A stretch of 64,000 bases of DNA from Symsagittifera roscoffensis (taxonomy: Eukaryota; Xenacoelomorpha; Acoela; Convolutidae), in the NCBI RefSeq assembly GCF_963678635.1, contig NC_087067.1, positions 31,906,401-31,970,400 of the forward strand, written 5' to 3'. The stretch's first letter is position 1, and every line of letters begins with the position of its first letter. Below are positions 23,629 to 36,000 of this stretch, one piece after another. Below the pieces are notes generated by a model. It worked only from the letters and a program-made list of their open reading frames with translations. It was not told the DNA's origin and made no database searches. Made by a program: the position numbers and the translations under genes.

Positions 23629-23854
23629 GGCTATTTTTCCTCCTCCCCTCCCCCTCCTCCAAACCCCCCCCCCCCCCCCCCCCCTCACCTCATGGTCCAA
23701 TTTTATGGTCCAACGAGGTTTTACAAGGTTGAATATGAAGACCAAATACGTTTGTCATGGCCTAATTTGTCTGAATGTCTATTTTAATGACAAACGGACA
23801 ATGTGGACAGTAATTTTAATTATGAAATAGGCAGGTGGGGGAGGCAAAAGAGCC
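23629..23854 (+). repeat. polypyrimidine-bounded element U, copy 3
   Basis: The core has GAGGTTTTACAAGGTTGAAT, GAAGACCAAATACG and GGCCTAATTTGTCTG, with a long C-run near 23660-23685 and the end AAAAGAGCC. The word GTAAAAC occurs at 23622-23628 and again at 23860-23866, a possible 7-bp target duplication, although the right-hand one is offset by five bases from the apparent end. Confidence 0.75.
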
Positions 23855-24284
23855 CGTCGGTAAAACAAAAACAAACAGAAAATTTGAAAATTGGAAAGCC
23901 AAATTTACAATTTAAAATTTGTAAAAGTCGAACAATAAAACGTTCATGCGGCCGGTAGTTTGCGTGTAAGAAACAATGTTCAGACGAAATTTGTTCGTAG
24001 TGACAAATTTTAGTTTTTACTTATTTCCGCACTAGTACCGGAGCTAAGAAATGGCAAAAATCGGTATGTAGGCGATGGGGCTGACTGGAAAAATAGTATC
24101 ATTAATACGTATAAGGATCAGCATCGTGAGCGTAGCTCTCTTAGAATTAACCATTCCCCTCTGCAATTTTTGATCGCTCATTTGAAGTTCTTTTGTTTAT
24201 AGTTTTCAGCTTTTAGCTTTTTTTCGTCGTCTCATTGCAGTGATAAAAGGGGAGTAGGTGAAAAAGAGCCATGATGATAACTAT

Positions 24285-25352
24285 CTAGTGATAGCCCTCA
24301 TACTTCGTCTCGTCAACCGTAACAGCTGTGCAAATAATAATGCAACAAATACAGCACATGATCAAGGTGAGAATGTACACGAGGACAATGACAGAAAATG
24401 CGAAGTAGTATGTCAGTTCGTCGCATGCCAGAGGGTCCTCTTCGATAGCATGCCAGTTCTCAAACACGTACACATTTCCCACTATAAACCAGGCGAGGAG
24501 AAACAACAGAATCAGTACAATGAACACCAGGGCACAAAGAGACACCCCTGGTTTGGCCTCGTACAGTTCAGTTTCGGTCGTGCGGCGACCCTGCAGCCTA
24601 TTCTTTGCGTCCAGTTTTTTACTTCTTCGTCGACCACAAATCTGCAATACGAGCAGCACGAATAGGAATATCAACACTGCAATGCCGAACACGATTAACC
24701 AAATGGGAATCATTGACTCGACCGGACAGTCGTTGAAGCCGATTGCGCCAATGACAACGCATGCTAGAGGCACTATGTAAAACACGACAATGCACACTGT
24801 CATCATACTGGAGCCGAGGCACCAATTTGCACACTTGGCTGCTGTTGCCTTTTTCCTGCCACTTTTGAAATCTTGTTTGCTCAGTCTGGGTACACTTTTG
24901 GAACTTCTGGCTTCGTAATTTGGCGCTGATTTTGGTGCCGAAGGTGCGTAGCTTGGCGGAGCGTCTTCCTTTTTCGACCAAGTATCCATCGGCTCTGTGT
25001 TTCTAGCCACATCATCTGATTGTTCAATAGCGCCTATTGACCGGTTCTGTTTTTCGGAGGCTGCTCTCTTAGATTCGACGTCTGCGGCCTTAATTTCATC
25101 TTCCGCACCTTTGTCTTCAATGATTTCTGGTACCGTTTGTTTCTTTTGGTCACTCAATTTTGCAGAACTTTTATCCTCCATTGAAACTTTGCCAGGAGTT
25201 TCAAAGTCTTTAGTTTCCGCGGTTTCCGTCGCCCCATAATTTGGATTTTCTTTTCCTCTGCTCGCTAAAGAGGCGGGAACTTCCTTCTCCTTGGCTTCTG
25301 GCAAATTGCCGCTGGAGGAGTTTTTGTCAGACGATACCGCAGGATCGCTCAT
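24285..25352 (-). CDS. TMEM272-like four-pass membrane protein
   Basis: This is a single open exon of 355 residues. Residues 1-170 are hydrophilic, rich in Ser, Lys, Glu and Ala, with a PPSY motif at 132-135 (a PPxY-type WW-domain ligand). Four membrane segments follow at about 183-206, 214-239, 270-295 and 315-346. The block CPVESMIPIWLIVFG between TM1 and TM2, and the W-N-H...C...YYFAFSV block before TM4, are the pattern of TMEM272-like animal proteins; their biochemical role is not established. The basic loop after TM2 suggests a cytosolic loop. The start is the first ATG after an in-frame TAA, with AAAAAG before it. The family part is usually much shorter, so the long N-terminal tail is notable. 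No intron is evident. The gene lies between transposon relics and shows no break. Confidence 0.85.
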   Translation of the reverse strand: MSDPAVSSDKNSSSGNLPEAKEKEVPASLASRGKENPNYGATETAETKDFETPGKVSMEDKSSAKLSDQKKQTVPEIIEDKGAEDEIKAADVESKRAASEKQNRSIGAIEQSDDVARNTEPMDTWSKKEDAPPSYAPSAPKSAPNYEARSSKSVPRLSKQDFKSGRKKATAAKCANWCLGSSMMTVCIVVFYIVPLACVVIGAIGFNDCPVESMIPIWLIVFGIAVLIFLFVLLVLQICGRRRSKKLDAKNRLQGRRTTETELYEAKPGVSLCALVFIVLILLFLLAWFIVGNVYVFENWHAIEEDPLACDELTYYFAFSVIVLVYILTLIMCCICCIIICTAVTVDETKYEGYH

Positions 25353-26114
25353 CTTTTTGGCCTCGTTGAATAATTTTTAATGTCACGTGCAAAATGTATA
25401 CATGACAAGTAGTTACGTTAGTTTCACTTTTGTTTTCCCACAAGTTGACTTCTGATAACTAAAAGAATGGAAACCAATTCGTTTGCGCGCTTTTGTTTGT
25501 GAAAACAAAATAACTACGAACCAAAATTTCTAACTTTCCATATAACGTTTCCAGTGTGTTTGAGCAAATTTGAACTCAGAGGTGACGAAACTCAAAAACA
25601 CAATGGCATTGGCTTTTTTCCACTTTTCCATACATTTGAATTTAAAAAATTAACGTTGTCATAGTGCAATGAAACTTTGTATGATGAATAAATCAACTAA
25701 TTTAATCAAACTTTGTTTTTCACTTACCCCACATATGCATCAATTTTAAGGTGTAACTAGTGGTTCTACAGGTAACTAAACTAAATATGTTTGCAATACA
25801 CTGGGCTACAACAAATAAGCAGACAGTTGATTTAAACGAGCAAGCGAACGTATCATCGGGCTCTTTTCCAGTAGCCCCTTGAATCTTTCTGAAATTCTAG
25901 TTACGAAAACCTAATTAAAATGACTTTTGATATTCATAACTGCAATAAAACGTGACACCGTAGACAAGTGAACAAATTTCACAACATTTCTATCTTCAAC
26001 GTTTTTTTTCGTTCCATCAGTTATCTGATCAGTATACAGTATGGCTCTTTTGCACTTTCCCCCAAATAAGAATTTTTCCATTTTAATCATTGCTTTACAT
26101 GTTGTAACGGCTAA
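25353..26114. other. upstream flank of the TMEM272-like gene; no gene seen
   Basis: This AT-rich stretch would contain the promoter and 5' untranslated region of the minus-strand gene, but I cannot point to a definite TATA box or start site. GGGCTCTTTTCC near 25858 and GGCTCTTTTGC near 26044 resemble the ends of the U elements at 23 kb and may mark further worn copies. Confidence 0.45.
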
Positions 26115-26118
26115 ATGC
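26115..26118 (+). repeat. left target-site duplication of element E (ATGC)
   Basis: ATGC directly precedes the left LTR and recurs at 49396-49399 directly after the right LTR. Four-base duplications are usual for Ty3/gypsy integrases. A four-base match can arise by chance. Confidence 0.6.
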
Positions 26119-26479
26119 TCGAACCAGATCCAAACTAATATTTATCATTGGTTATTATTATGATATTTAATCTCTATAAAATATTCAATACTAACCAATC
26201 ATACTCCATCAAACTAGCAACCCACTTATTTGTAAAAGTTGAAACTACTTGTACTTTCAACACCAGAATTAAACTTAGAAAACAGTTGTTCTCATTTTGG
26301 AACTAACTCGCGCAAACCGGTGTACACTAGATCTATTGAGACTAGGAGATATAAGATTAAGATTGGTATTAGACTAAGAAGTTGCATGAATCTATCCAGC
26401 CGAAAACAAGATATCGTGACGAGCAGACGGTGTACCTTATCTGAAATTACTCTGGATATGGTATAAATCACATAACTCA
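26119..26479 (+). repeat. 5' LTR of element E
   Basis: The LTR runs from TCGAACCAGATCC to ACATAACTCA. It aligns along its length with 49018-49395; in a sampled stretch of about 147 bases I counted by eye about a dozen differences. The outer ends are set by the ATGC duplications and the inner end by the primer-binding site two bases later. Confidence 0.85.
26175..26181 (+). promoter_or_regulatory. TATA-like box in the 5' LTR of element E
   Basis: TATAAAA lies about 57 bases into the LTR and is preserved in the 3' LTR (around 49075). It would position the start of the genomic transcript. Confidence 0.5.
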
Positions 26480-26481
26480 TC

Positions 26482-26499
26482 TGGTGCGACCAAAAATCT
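26482..26499 (+). promoter_or_regulatory. primer-binding site of element E
   Basis: TGGTGCGACCAAAAATCT begins two bases after the end of the 5' LTR. The TGG start matches the complement of a tRNA CCA end. The tRNA was not identified. Confidence 0.65.
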
Positions 26500-28216
26500 T
26501 GAACAGACCTTAACTAACCTAGACTTAGACAAAAATTAGATTAGAACTAGACAACTGCAACATTTCAAAAACGTTTTATGACAAAAACTTAGTAGATATG
26601 TCTCTACGACTCAATAGATCAGATCCAATATTCCGAACAATACGAGAACTACCCGGTATTGGAAGAAGACCTCTAACAAGAAACGACATACGATTAGGAA
26701 GAACCCACCAATCAATTTCATGATAGTACGACAAAAACGAGGTCAAACTTTTGTATTTAGGATACTACCAGCAGTAAATTTAAATTTTCATTTACTGACA
26801 TAATACTTTGAAGAAATATCTTCAATAAACTTTCAGGCCATAAACCTAATAATTGTACAATAACGACTGATAAAAACAACACTTGCCGTTTTCCTTAAAT
26901 CAGCTGTAAAATAAATAACATCTTGAAAACATATTTTATTGAAAATAAAATGTAAAAGTTAGTTAGAAAAAATCATGCATCGTTAGTTTATATAATTCAT
27001 CTCTTGATCCCAGCTTCATCGCCTAAAACATAACAGCAAATCTCAAAACTAACAATCATCAAAACCAAAACTTAACCCTAACCTTTTTTTTTTCAATAAA
27101 CTATCAAGGCTTATCCTTGTTTTCACTTAAGTAATTTCATTTTCACTTACAGATCATCAAGGCTTCCCTTGGGTCCTTAAATTAAATTAAACTGTATCCA
27201 AATTTCTAAATTTCTCAATATCTAAACTTCTGATCATCAAGGCCTATCCTTGGATCAAATAGAACAATTTTGTTCTCCCCCTCCCAAATTAATCATTGTC
27301 TAACGACCTCAAACCTCGATTCTTTACCCAACCCTTATCAAAGACCCAGAAATAACAGAAAATTTTCAACAATCTAACCATTCTAATTAAGATAAACAGT
27401 GAAGAACTTCGGTTACTCATCCTTCACTTGATCCTCCTCCTCTTAGATGACTCAGGCTAAAACACTTAAACTTAGTAAGTCATAAAACAGTATCTAACGA
27501 ACTACTCGCGTTCTAATTACACCTGAATCTTGTGGATCGATTTACTATTCTCCAACCCTTGATCACAAATCACAACCCCTAAGTAAGATTAAGTAGTTCA
27601 ATTTTAGCTTAGAATTAGTCACGAGAAAGTACAAATCATTCTTCGGAATCGATATACGCTTTTCTCGCCAACCCAAATATATGACCCAAGTTAAGCTAAC
27701 CACAAAAAATTGTAAGAACTAACAGTTTAAGGCATAAAAATCACTAATCTAGATTTTGCATCCATCATCCTAAACCTTATGTCAAAAGACGTTTTAGGAA
27801 ACAAACAAACAATAATAATACACATTTGTTTAATTAACGACGACATATTCGACCTCGTAATCACACCACAAAGACAATCAGTAGGATGTATAAAAACAAA
27901 AAGACAAACACTAAGAAAATAATTAACAAACAGAAACTTATTATTAGGAAAAGATTTTCAAAACGAAGAAACGCTGTCTCAGAATCAGAAACAACCGCAA
28001 TAAAAGAACTTCACAATTTAAAAGACTCAATAAACAAAAACCATCAAATTGACAATCAAATATATTTCAATGACTCAGAAACCACGTCACCAGCATCAAT
28101 AAAAGGGAAACGTAGAATAAAAAATTGATACACAAACAAACCAATACGTTTGTACAATTGGAATCAACCAATGAGACACATTGAAAATTACTCGCTAACA
28201 ATCATACAACACAAAA
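26500..28216 (+). other. untranslated leader of element E with three small hairpins
   Basis: No gag-like frame is open here. Three copies of a small stem-loop, CAAGG with CCTTG, occur at 27105-27119, 27158-27171 and 27238-27252. The flanking ATCAT before and GATC after the third copy extend its stem. They lie in the part of a retroviral RNA where packaging and dimerisation signals usually sit. A short basic frame at 27886-28128 (80 codons) has no recognisable feature. Confidence 0.6.
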
Positions 28217-30866
28217 ATGATTCGAAATGAAGATAACCCAAAAAATTCAGTACTTCCATTTTTAATACATACATTAACTGAAGCTCGAGGACAGGTACCA
28301 TTTTGCCAAAATTTAACCGCAAATTTTTTCGAAAAAATAGAAAGTCCGTGCACAAGAGAATTTCCCGATGTAAAAAACAAAAGACAATTTCTTGACCACT
28401 ATTTCAAAGGTATATGTAGTCTCACATCACAATATGGAATCTACAGAATAGAAATCAAATCACCAAACGATTTTCATGACAGATATCTCATTCAAACTGA
28501 TGAAGTAGATATTGAATTTTCTAAAGTTTTAACACAATACATCAAAAGCATACAACACCAAAACTCAATAAGAACAAACACAATATTCACAAATGACGTA
28601 TTCTCACTTATCTATATTAGAATTGGAGGAACCTCAAAGCGATTCACCAACTCAAACATCTCGACATACAATTGTACGACAAGAAATACACATATTTTCA
28701 AAAATTTTAAATGCAATCCGAAAAGATCTAATAATTAATGACATAACACAACATGTTAAACACGATTTACAAAAAATCTTAGCATGGTTCATAATCGATT
28801 ATTTTAGTCTTAATTTTGATCGTATTGCACAAGCAAGAAAAAATTTCAGACCACAAAATACAGATGACAAAATCATATTAGTTAGCAGAATTATCATATT
28901 ATGTTTGGGACCCTGAATGGTCTCATGAATCATTTATTATTATACCAACAGAACAGGAAATAAAAGTTTAAATTCTACATTTATTAAAAATGACAACTGG
29001 AACAAGAAATCTTACACAACAAGATATACAAACCTCATCACATTTTGTAAGCGAAGAAATAGTTACAATAACAACAACAGAAGCACAACGAATCATTCAC
29101 CTATTCAACCCAATTTTACTACTACAACACTAAAAAACCCATTGCTACAACAAACAATTAAACAATCCACAGTAAAACCCTCTGTTGCACAAAAATATTC
29201 ACAAATGGATTATCCAACGTTTCGACCAGTAACAAAACCATCATACAAACAACAAAAATCACATAGAAAAAAGTTTGCAGAACATAATTACAACTATGTC
29301 AAAGGACCAAAAACAACAAAAACTTCTGAAAGGAACACTCAAAATTAGTTACTTTCCCAAAGTCAAAATATACCACAAACGACTTCAAATTCAGTAAAAT
29401 TTTGATTCTCACCACGATCCTCACAAGAACAAAGTGAAAAAAACCCATTTTTCCAACAAAATAAAAATAATACAAATATTTACCATACCAAAAATCAACC
29501 TCATTATTATACACTAAACTATTTTCCATCAGATGATGAAGAATACTATAATAAAAAACATCAACGAATTTATTCAAGCCAAAGTCTTCATTCTTACAGT
29601 ATTGACCAACCAGATATTTTTGAACCATACACACGAAATGAACAAATACGACAACCTAGAAATAACCCAACATCTTACAACAATATTTTTCTTCAACAAA
29701 ACCCAGTTAAAACACAATCATACCAACCAACTCAAATGCATAACGATATTCCACTGCCATATTATTAACAACAACATAAAATAACAAAAAGTCAACTTAC
29801 AAATTTTCCTCAAATGCCACATGCCGCAGAATCACTGCAAATGACTATGAATCCATGCCTAATATGTGGATTGTCAATATCATCAAATAAACCACTTAAG
29901 GTTATTTACAGGTCAAGACACTCAATACTCTGTAGAAGATTATCTAAATGTAGTCATAGCAAAATTAAAACTAAATATAGGAACTGAACCAGTAAACACG
30001 CCACTTCGTCAAAATTGGATATTTAGACGCACAGCTTTAACCCAAACCACACTTGACGTCGCAGCCTAAAGATGGTTTTCAGTTTTACCTATAGAAAAAA
30101 ATCGGATTGGAAAAGATTCACACAAGAGTTCTCAAAAAAGTTTGATTCCGAAAGAAACAAGCAACATCAAAGAATTTTATGCAATGAGATTCGTAGACTA
30201 CCAAATGAAACAAATAAACAACTTGCAGTAAGAATAGAAACACTAGTCCGAAAGGCATACTCACTTTATACTCATGATTACAAAAATACAAAAATGTTGT
30301 AAATCTTAATGATGACTCTAACACCTCAATTGCGAGAAGTAGCAATAAAAAAGAGAGCATCACATCCTTCCTCAATCCGAGAACCAGGTTTAGACTTTAG
30401 AAAACTAGTAGATAAACTAGAACAAGCAGAAATCACTATGAAATTAGAAGAGACTGAAGACCTAAAGATACAAAATGTCAACAACATCCAAACCACTACT
30501 TCACGAATAAACAATATTAACGACTGTGATACAGAATTATCTGAAAAAATCCTTGAAATTTTGAACATATACGAGAAAAACCCAAATTTTAAAGGCAAAC
30601 CATCCTTCAAAAAACGGTGTAATTATTGCCGACGTTACGGACACAGCATTGCCGAATGCAGACAAAAACAACAAAATAACCAAAATAAACCACAAATGTA
30701 TAGAGAACCAAACAAATCATTTCATCAATACATGAAAAAAGATCAAAATATACCCAACAATAACATCCATACTAAAAAGAGTTCTGGAAAACCACTTCCA
30801 AATAACTCAAATTACTCTAGACAAGAATCAACCTATAAAACGAATTATGGAGGAAAATCGCCATAA
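28217..30866 (+). pseudogene. gag of element E, broken
   Basis: 28217-28738 and 28593-28916 would form the N-terminal, matrix-like region, which I do not recognise. 29142-29784 is low-complexity Gln/Asn/Thr-rich sequence. 29866-30302 is the capsid region, with LRLFTGQDTQYSVEDYL, a WF pair after a run of helices, and WKRFTQEFSKKF, the usual layout of Ty3/gypsy Gag; a stop and a frame change fall in its middle. 30309-30866 ends in a nucleocapsid knuckle CNYCRRYGHSIAEC (CX2CX4HX4C, complete) near 30616-30657. At least four breaks interrupt the frame. Confidence 0.8.
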
Positions 30867-31420
30867 CAAAGATATTCACGAAGTTTCTCATAAAACAGAT
30901 ATAGTCGATCAAATAGTCGAAATAGTCAAAATCGAAATAACTATTCAAGATCAAATTCAAACCAACCTGAATTTGTGTTTGATGCCAGTTCCCATTCAAA
31001 TGCTAGAAATAGAAATTATTCAAATAATCGATCTAGAAACTCTTCATATAACGAAATAGAAATTATTCCAGCGACAGGAATAGAAAATATTCAAATGACC
31101 GAAATCCTAGATATCAAAGTAATAGATCACGCGATTATTCTAACAACAGATCAAACTATTATAGATCAAAATAAAACAATTATCAAAATAAATCACGCGA
31201 TAATTCACAGAACAGAAATTCAAAATAAAACAACAGACAACGAAACTACTCTCACTCACCATGTAGGAATAACACACGTTATCAAAATTAACAACAAATT
31301 TATAAGAGCAGTACACCTAAACATCAAAGGCAGATAAATCAGGTACAACCAACTGAAGAAACTCAACCAGACCTCGCTGGTATTGATAACAACGAAAACA
31401 CATAATTGCAATTGAACCAC
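30867..31420 (+). pseudogene. Arg/Ser/Asn-rich tail after the gag zinc knuckle
   Basis: Short repeats coding for Arg-Asn-Tyr-Ser and Arg-Ser-Arg-Asn-Ser runs occupy this part in changing frames. The longest reads are at 30847-31059 and 30975-31337. A basic, Ser-rich tail after the knuckle would fit RNA binding. Frame changes are frequent, as expected in repetitive sequence. Confidence 0.55.
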
Positions 31421-31599
31421 ATCAATTGCGAATCCACAGACAGTGAAAATGACCCAGAAAAAACATTTTCAATTAACATGATACACGTTGAGAATGACTA
31501 CGAACCTTTTATATACGAATAACCAATATATTCCCAAATTTATCAACACCATGATCAATTTCTTTTAAACTATTATATAAGACCTAAAACAAGTAACAA

Positions 31600-32250
31600 A
31601 ACAATGGACAAATTACTAGAAGAAATAACAGAAGAAAAACCCACAGAACGTTCAACCACGAATAACAATTATCAAAACATACCTAAAGAATTGCAGTTAC
31701 CAAAAGAAAAAATCTGGACCATCCCAGTTCTTTTAGAAAGTCCAAAATGCAAACAATTTTAAAAACCAGACCTTGAAATAAATTTTTTAATAGATTCCGG
31801 AGCATAATCAAATATCATCAACATTCCCACTTGGAATGAAATAAAATTTCTACATCCAAAATTAATACCCTTCAAAACAGCAAGCAGACTAGCAACCGCA
31901 CAAGGATCAACCTTAACGAAATATGGAAAAATCTAACTTTTCCTTGTTCCCACTCGAACAATGGAACAAAACAAACTCATGAGCAAACCATTTAAACCAA
32001 ACCTTCCAAATAACAGATATAAAACATAATATCATTGGAATACCATTTGTTACTAAATTTATACCAACTATAACTATCTTAAACAGCAGAACTCATATAA
32101 GAGACAAATACACAAGAATGAAAAATACAGCTTTAACCTTTTTCCAAAGATTTAACAAACAACCACATTTTTCTCTAAATTTTACCGTATTACAATCAGG
32201 AACGAAAACACTTGAAATCACTATCAGGTAATGTGTATAACTTCTCACTC
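31600..32250 (+). pseudogene. aspartic protease of element E, broken
   Basis: The active-site motif LIDSGA is encoded at 31787-31804, with the catalytic Asp codon at 31793-31795. It is followed directly by a TAA where the family has a coding codon. Downstream, around 32030-32045, NIIGIPFV fits the protease C-terminal motif I-I/L-G-x-P/D-F. The N-terminal residues lie in the preceding Glu/Lys-rich segment. Confidence 0.75.
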
Positions 32251-32639
32251 AAACAAGTTACCACTATGATAAAGATCAAAATAAACAACATCTCTTTATG
32301 TCTGACCTTGAATTCAGACAATTCATAACTTTTTCCGAGTAACAATTTCATCTATCAAATACATGAAAGACTCAAACTCAGATATGATTTCCTTACATAT
32401 ATGTAACAACTCTCCATATAAAACAAACCTACCTCTAGGACTATTAGGTTATTGAGAACTAACGCAACAATTTCTCTCATAAAAGAAATAGCGTACAGAG
32501 TAAATAATATTTTACAACTATTGGATATATGTCAATCAACAATTCTTAGCGAAGCACAATTTATTTCAAAAAGACAACCTGCCTTAAACCAACATTTCAA
32601 ATATCAAAATACACGGAAGAACAACAAAAATTCTTAAAA

Positions 32640-34100
32640 ATGTTTAATTTTCAACACTCTCAGATAACACAAAACGATTTTGAACAAGTAGCTTATTTAT
32701 TATTAAAATACCCGAGAGTTTATGCAACATCTAAATTTGATGTTGGAAAAGTAAATTCACCACTCAAAAAACAACGAGCAAGTAAAGTCCCAATTCAATT
32801 ACAAGACAAAGTTAACAGTTTACATGAAATACTAGAACACTATGAAGTCATTTCTCCAGTAAATAAAGAAGAATAGCCAAAAGGTAACACGTTCGTAAAC
32901 CCCGATATCAATTGAGCAAAAGGAGAATCATTGAAAGTATTTCTGGATGCAAGATACCTCAATTCACTCAATGATGAATCTAAATGTAATTGGCCTATTG
33001 AACCAATTCAAGTAATTCTCACAAAAATAAACGGTAAATACTTCACAACAGCAGATATGAATAGTGCATATAATCGAACAAATAGACCAACAATCCAGAC
33101 AATTAACACAATTCGTTATTGGAACTCAGCAATACGAACTCAACAGATTCTCCTATGGAATTTCCATAGGACCAGCAGCATTTTCAGCATTTATGAGTAA
33201 TAATTTCAGACCACTAGTACTCAAAAAAATGCAATCACATATTTAGACGATGTTTTTTGCAATCACAAACAAAATTCAAAAGCTTCGTTTTCTTAGAAAA
33301 ATATTATCAAATATTATTACAAGAAATCATGAAAACAGCGCCGGATAAATAAAATTCCATGAACATATTATAAAAAGAAACACTATAACTCCATTAAAAT
33401 CTCGCATAGATGCAATCCAAAAAATCCAACCACCTTCGAATAAGAAGAAAATACAAGAATTTCTTGGAATGTTAAACTTCTTGTGTAAATACGTATACAA
33501 AATGCAGTTATACTTGAGAACATTCTACAACATCCTTAGACAGCAGAATAGTTTTGAAAGGACAACAGAACATCAGAAACGATTTGAAGAAATGAAAATT
33601 CTTCTAACTGAACAATTATCAAACACTACTCCAGATCCAGGACAACCATTTTATGCCATGAGCGACGCCAAACTTTCGCATCGGCGCAGTCTTATTACAA
33701 TCTCCCATTGGAACAAATAAAATAAACCTCATTTCCGCAAACTCTAGACTATTCACACAAGCTGAACTTAGACTCTCTACTCTTATGAGAGAATGCACAG
33801 CCATAATATATACACCTACAGAATATGAATTTTTAATACTTGGATCTAAACATCCGACAGTTTTATTTACAGACCATAAACCAATAATCTTTCTATTTGT
33901 ACAAAAATCAAACCCAAAATATAGAGTTTATCCATTTCAACTAATTTTATTGAAACTCCCAAACTTACATATAGTTTGGACGGCAGGAAAAAACCTCGCG
34001 CTACTCGATACTCTCAGTAGAAATACACCACATAAATTGTTAACAAGAAAAGCAACAGTTGGAATACCACAAAATATTAAATTTTTCCTTGCAAAAGATG
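32640..34100 (+). pseudogene. reverse transcriptase and RNase H of element E, broken
   Basis: 32640-32876 is the N-terminal part with LHEILEHYEVISPVN. 32931-33200 covers the palm with FLDARYLNSL and the first catalytic motif in FTTADMNSAYN. 33064-33246 continues with RFSYGISIGPAAFSAFMS. The YLDD loop is encoded intact at 33240-33251 but in a different frame from the preceding block. 33469-33720 has the connection (IQEFLGMLNFL) and the start of RNase H with an Asp in MSDAKL. 33785-34100 has the rest (TDHKPIIFLF and NLHIVWTAGKNLALLDTLSR). The block with GPAAFSAFM is unusual compared with the common form of this motif, so the lineage is divergent. Confidence 0.85.
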
Positions 34101-34713
34101 AAACTTCACCAAGATTACAATGCAAACATGCAGTAAAAACTGACATAGACAAATCACAAATAAATAATTTTCCACTATATCTAGATTTTCAAAACAATCA
34201 CTACGAAGTAGACCGATTAGGAAAATCTACATTCAAACCGATACCTTACTCTTCATGGATAAAAAACAACACACAGCAAAAACCAATCAAACAAAAATTA
34301 TATAGAAAAAATCTACTCCCTTTAATAGAAAAAGAAAACCGCACTGATAATATAAATTTAACAGGCCCACCAAATAATGATTCAAAATATACAATAAGCT
34401 ATGTTTTTAACCTTCATGACCCACGAGATACATTACCTCGATCAAAAATTGAAGGTGAAAACATTTACTCCCAAAAACAGAAAGAATAACACTCGACTTC
34501 TTACTGAATCATCAAAATCTTGATCCAGTTATTAGACAATTAAAATGTTGGCACAAATATAAAACGTAGCCAATTAAAGCCCATATCACCATTCTAGGAA
34601 ATACAACTCTTCTTAGATATTTCAGAAAATTTAACACTACCTCTATCAATGAAAGCACAGATATTCTAAAATACCAAACAACTGATATCGAAGTACTCTG
34701 CCTACCTTTAAGT

Positions 34714-36000
34714 ATGATGCTTATAGCTTTTCTTACCTCTCACTATTTACACACTAAAGGACACTCAGGAGCAAAAAAAACATATTCAAACTTCATACAA
34801 ATTTTTTGTTTTCCAAATGCACCAATTTGGATAGAAGTACTATGCAATGATTGCATAACATGTCAATTAAACAAACCATACCCAAATCAAAGACAAATTG
34901 CAGAAAAACAAGATTTTAAAGGACAAAGTCTATACTTCAATCACAGATTTTCATTTGATACAAAAGGACAAATACCACCATCCTCAGAAGGGAACTCATA
35001 TATAATGGTCATAGTCGATGCATTCACACACTACGTAGTACTTAACCCAGTACCTCATTGTAATGCTTATTATGCGTATACAACACTTTATGAACACTGG
35101 ATAGCAAAATTTGGTTTACCCGAAATCCTTGTTACAGACAATGGCATTGAATTTATAAACAACGAAATCATTACTTTAGGCCACTTATATAATATTAAGC
35201 ACAAACCACGTACATCTCATGCACCTTGGACTAATGGATTAGTCGAAGGCATGAACCGTTCATTACAAGAATATCTTACATGTATCATTAACGGAAATGA
35301 CACACAATATATTGAATGATCAACAGATATAAAACTATTCCCACTATCATATAACTCACAAATAACAACAACTTTAGGACTATCACCCTATGAAATGATT
35401 TTTTATCTAAAAACCATGAAAACCGATAATTTTCAAAGCAAACTCTTTAAAAACACACAAGGTTATTGCCAACCCTCTAAATAATCAGTATGTTACAACC
35501 TACCACTACATAACCACGTTGAAAATCACTTTCATCATCCACAAATTTTAAAATTAGCTACTGGTACACACAACGAAGAGATTTTAAACAGAGACAAGAA
35601 GCACAACAAAATCTGGCAGAAAGTAACAATGAAATTTTTACAAAAACAAAATATTAAATCCCAAATATTTTCTCGATTTAACCCAGCTGCAATTTTAAAA
35701 ATCGGAACTTACGTTTTAATTCCAAACTTTACCACACAAAAAGGAATTTCTAAAAAATTACAACCACTCCGAAAAGGACCATATCAAACAATTGATGAAC
35801 TCACTGATGTAACATACAAACTTACAGACCTAAACAAAAAAGAAATCGTTCAACAACGAAACAATCTCTTACGTTATTATCCGAAAGAGTGCGCTCTCCG
35901 CGAACTGACTCAATTATACTCTTTTACTGGACTTAAAATTATTCAAAATAATTCAGATCACGAACAAAATCAAAGCAATGATATGAACCCTCTCCAATAA
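34714..36000 (+). pseudogene. integrase of element E, with intact D,D35E and GPY/F module
   Basis: 34714-35319 is a 201-codon open stretch. It has the zinc-binding residues (HYLHTKGHSG, then CNDCITC) and the catalytic core: Asp in FDTKGQ, Asp in VTDNG, Glu in LVEGMNRS. Exactly 35 residues separate the second Asp and the Glu. A stop at 35317-35319 cuts the core; the following 300 bases carry further frame changes. 35629-36000 is the C-terminal domain with RKGPYQTIDELTDVTYKL, the GPY/F module of Ty3/gypsy integrases. The first Met here is internal; the protein would be a cleavage product of Pol. Confidence 0.88.

Noticed and set aside
24258-24665. Plus-strand frame of 135 codons opposite the TMEM272-like gene
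   Set aside because: It is antisense to a well supported gene and has no features of its own.
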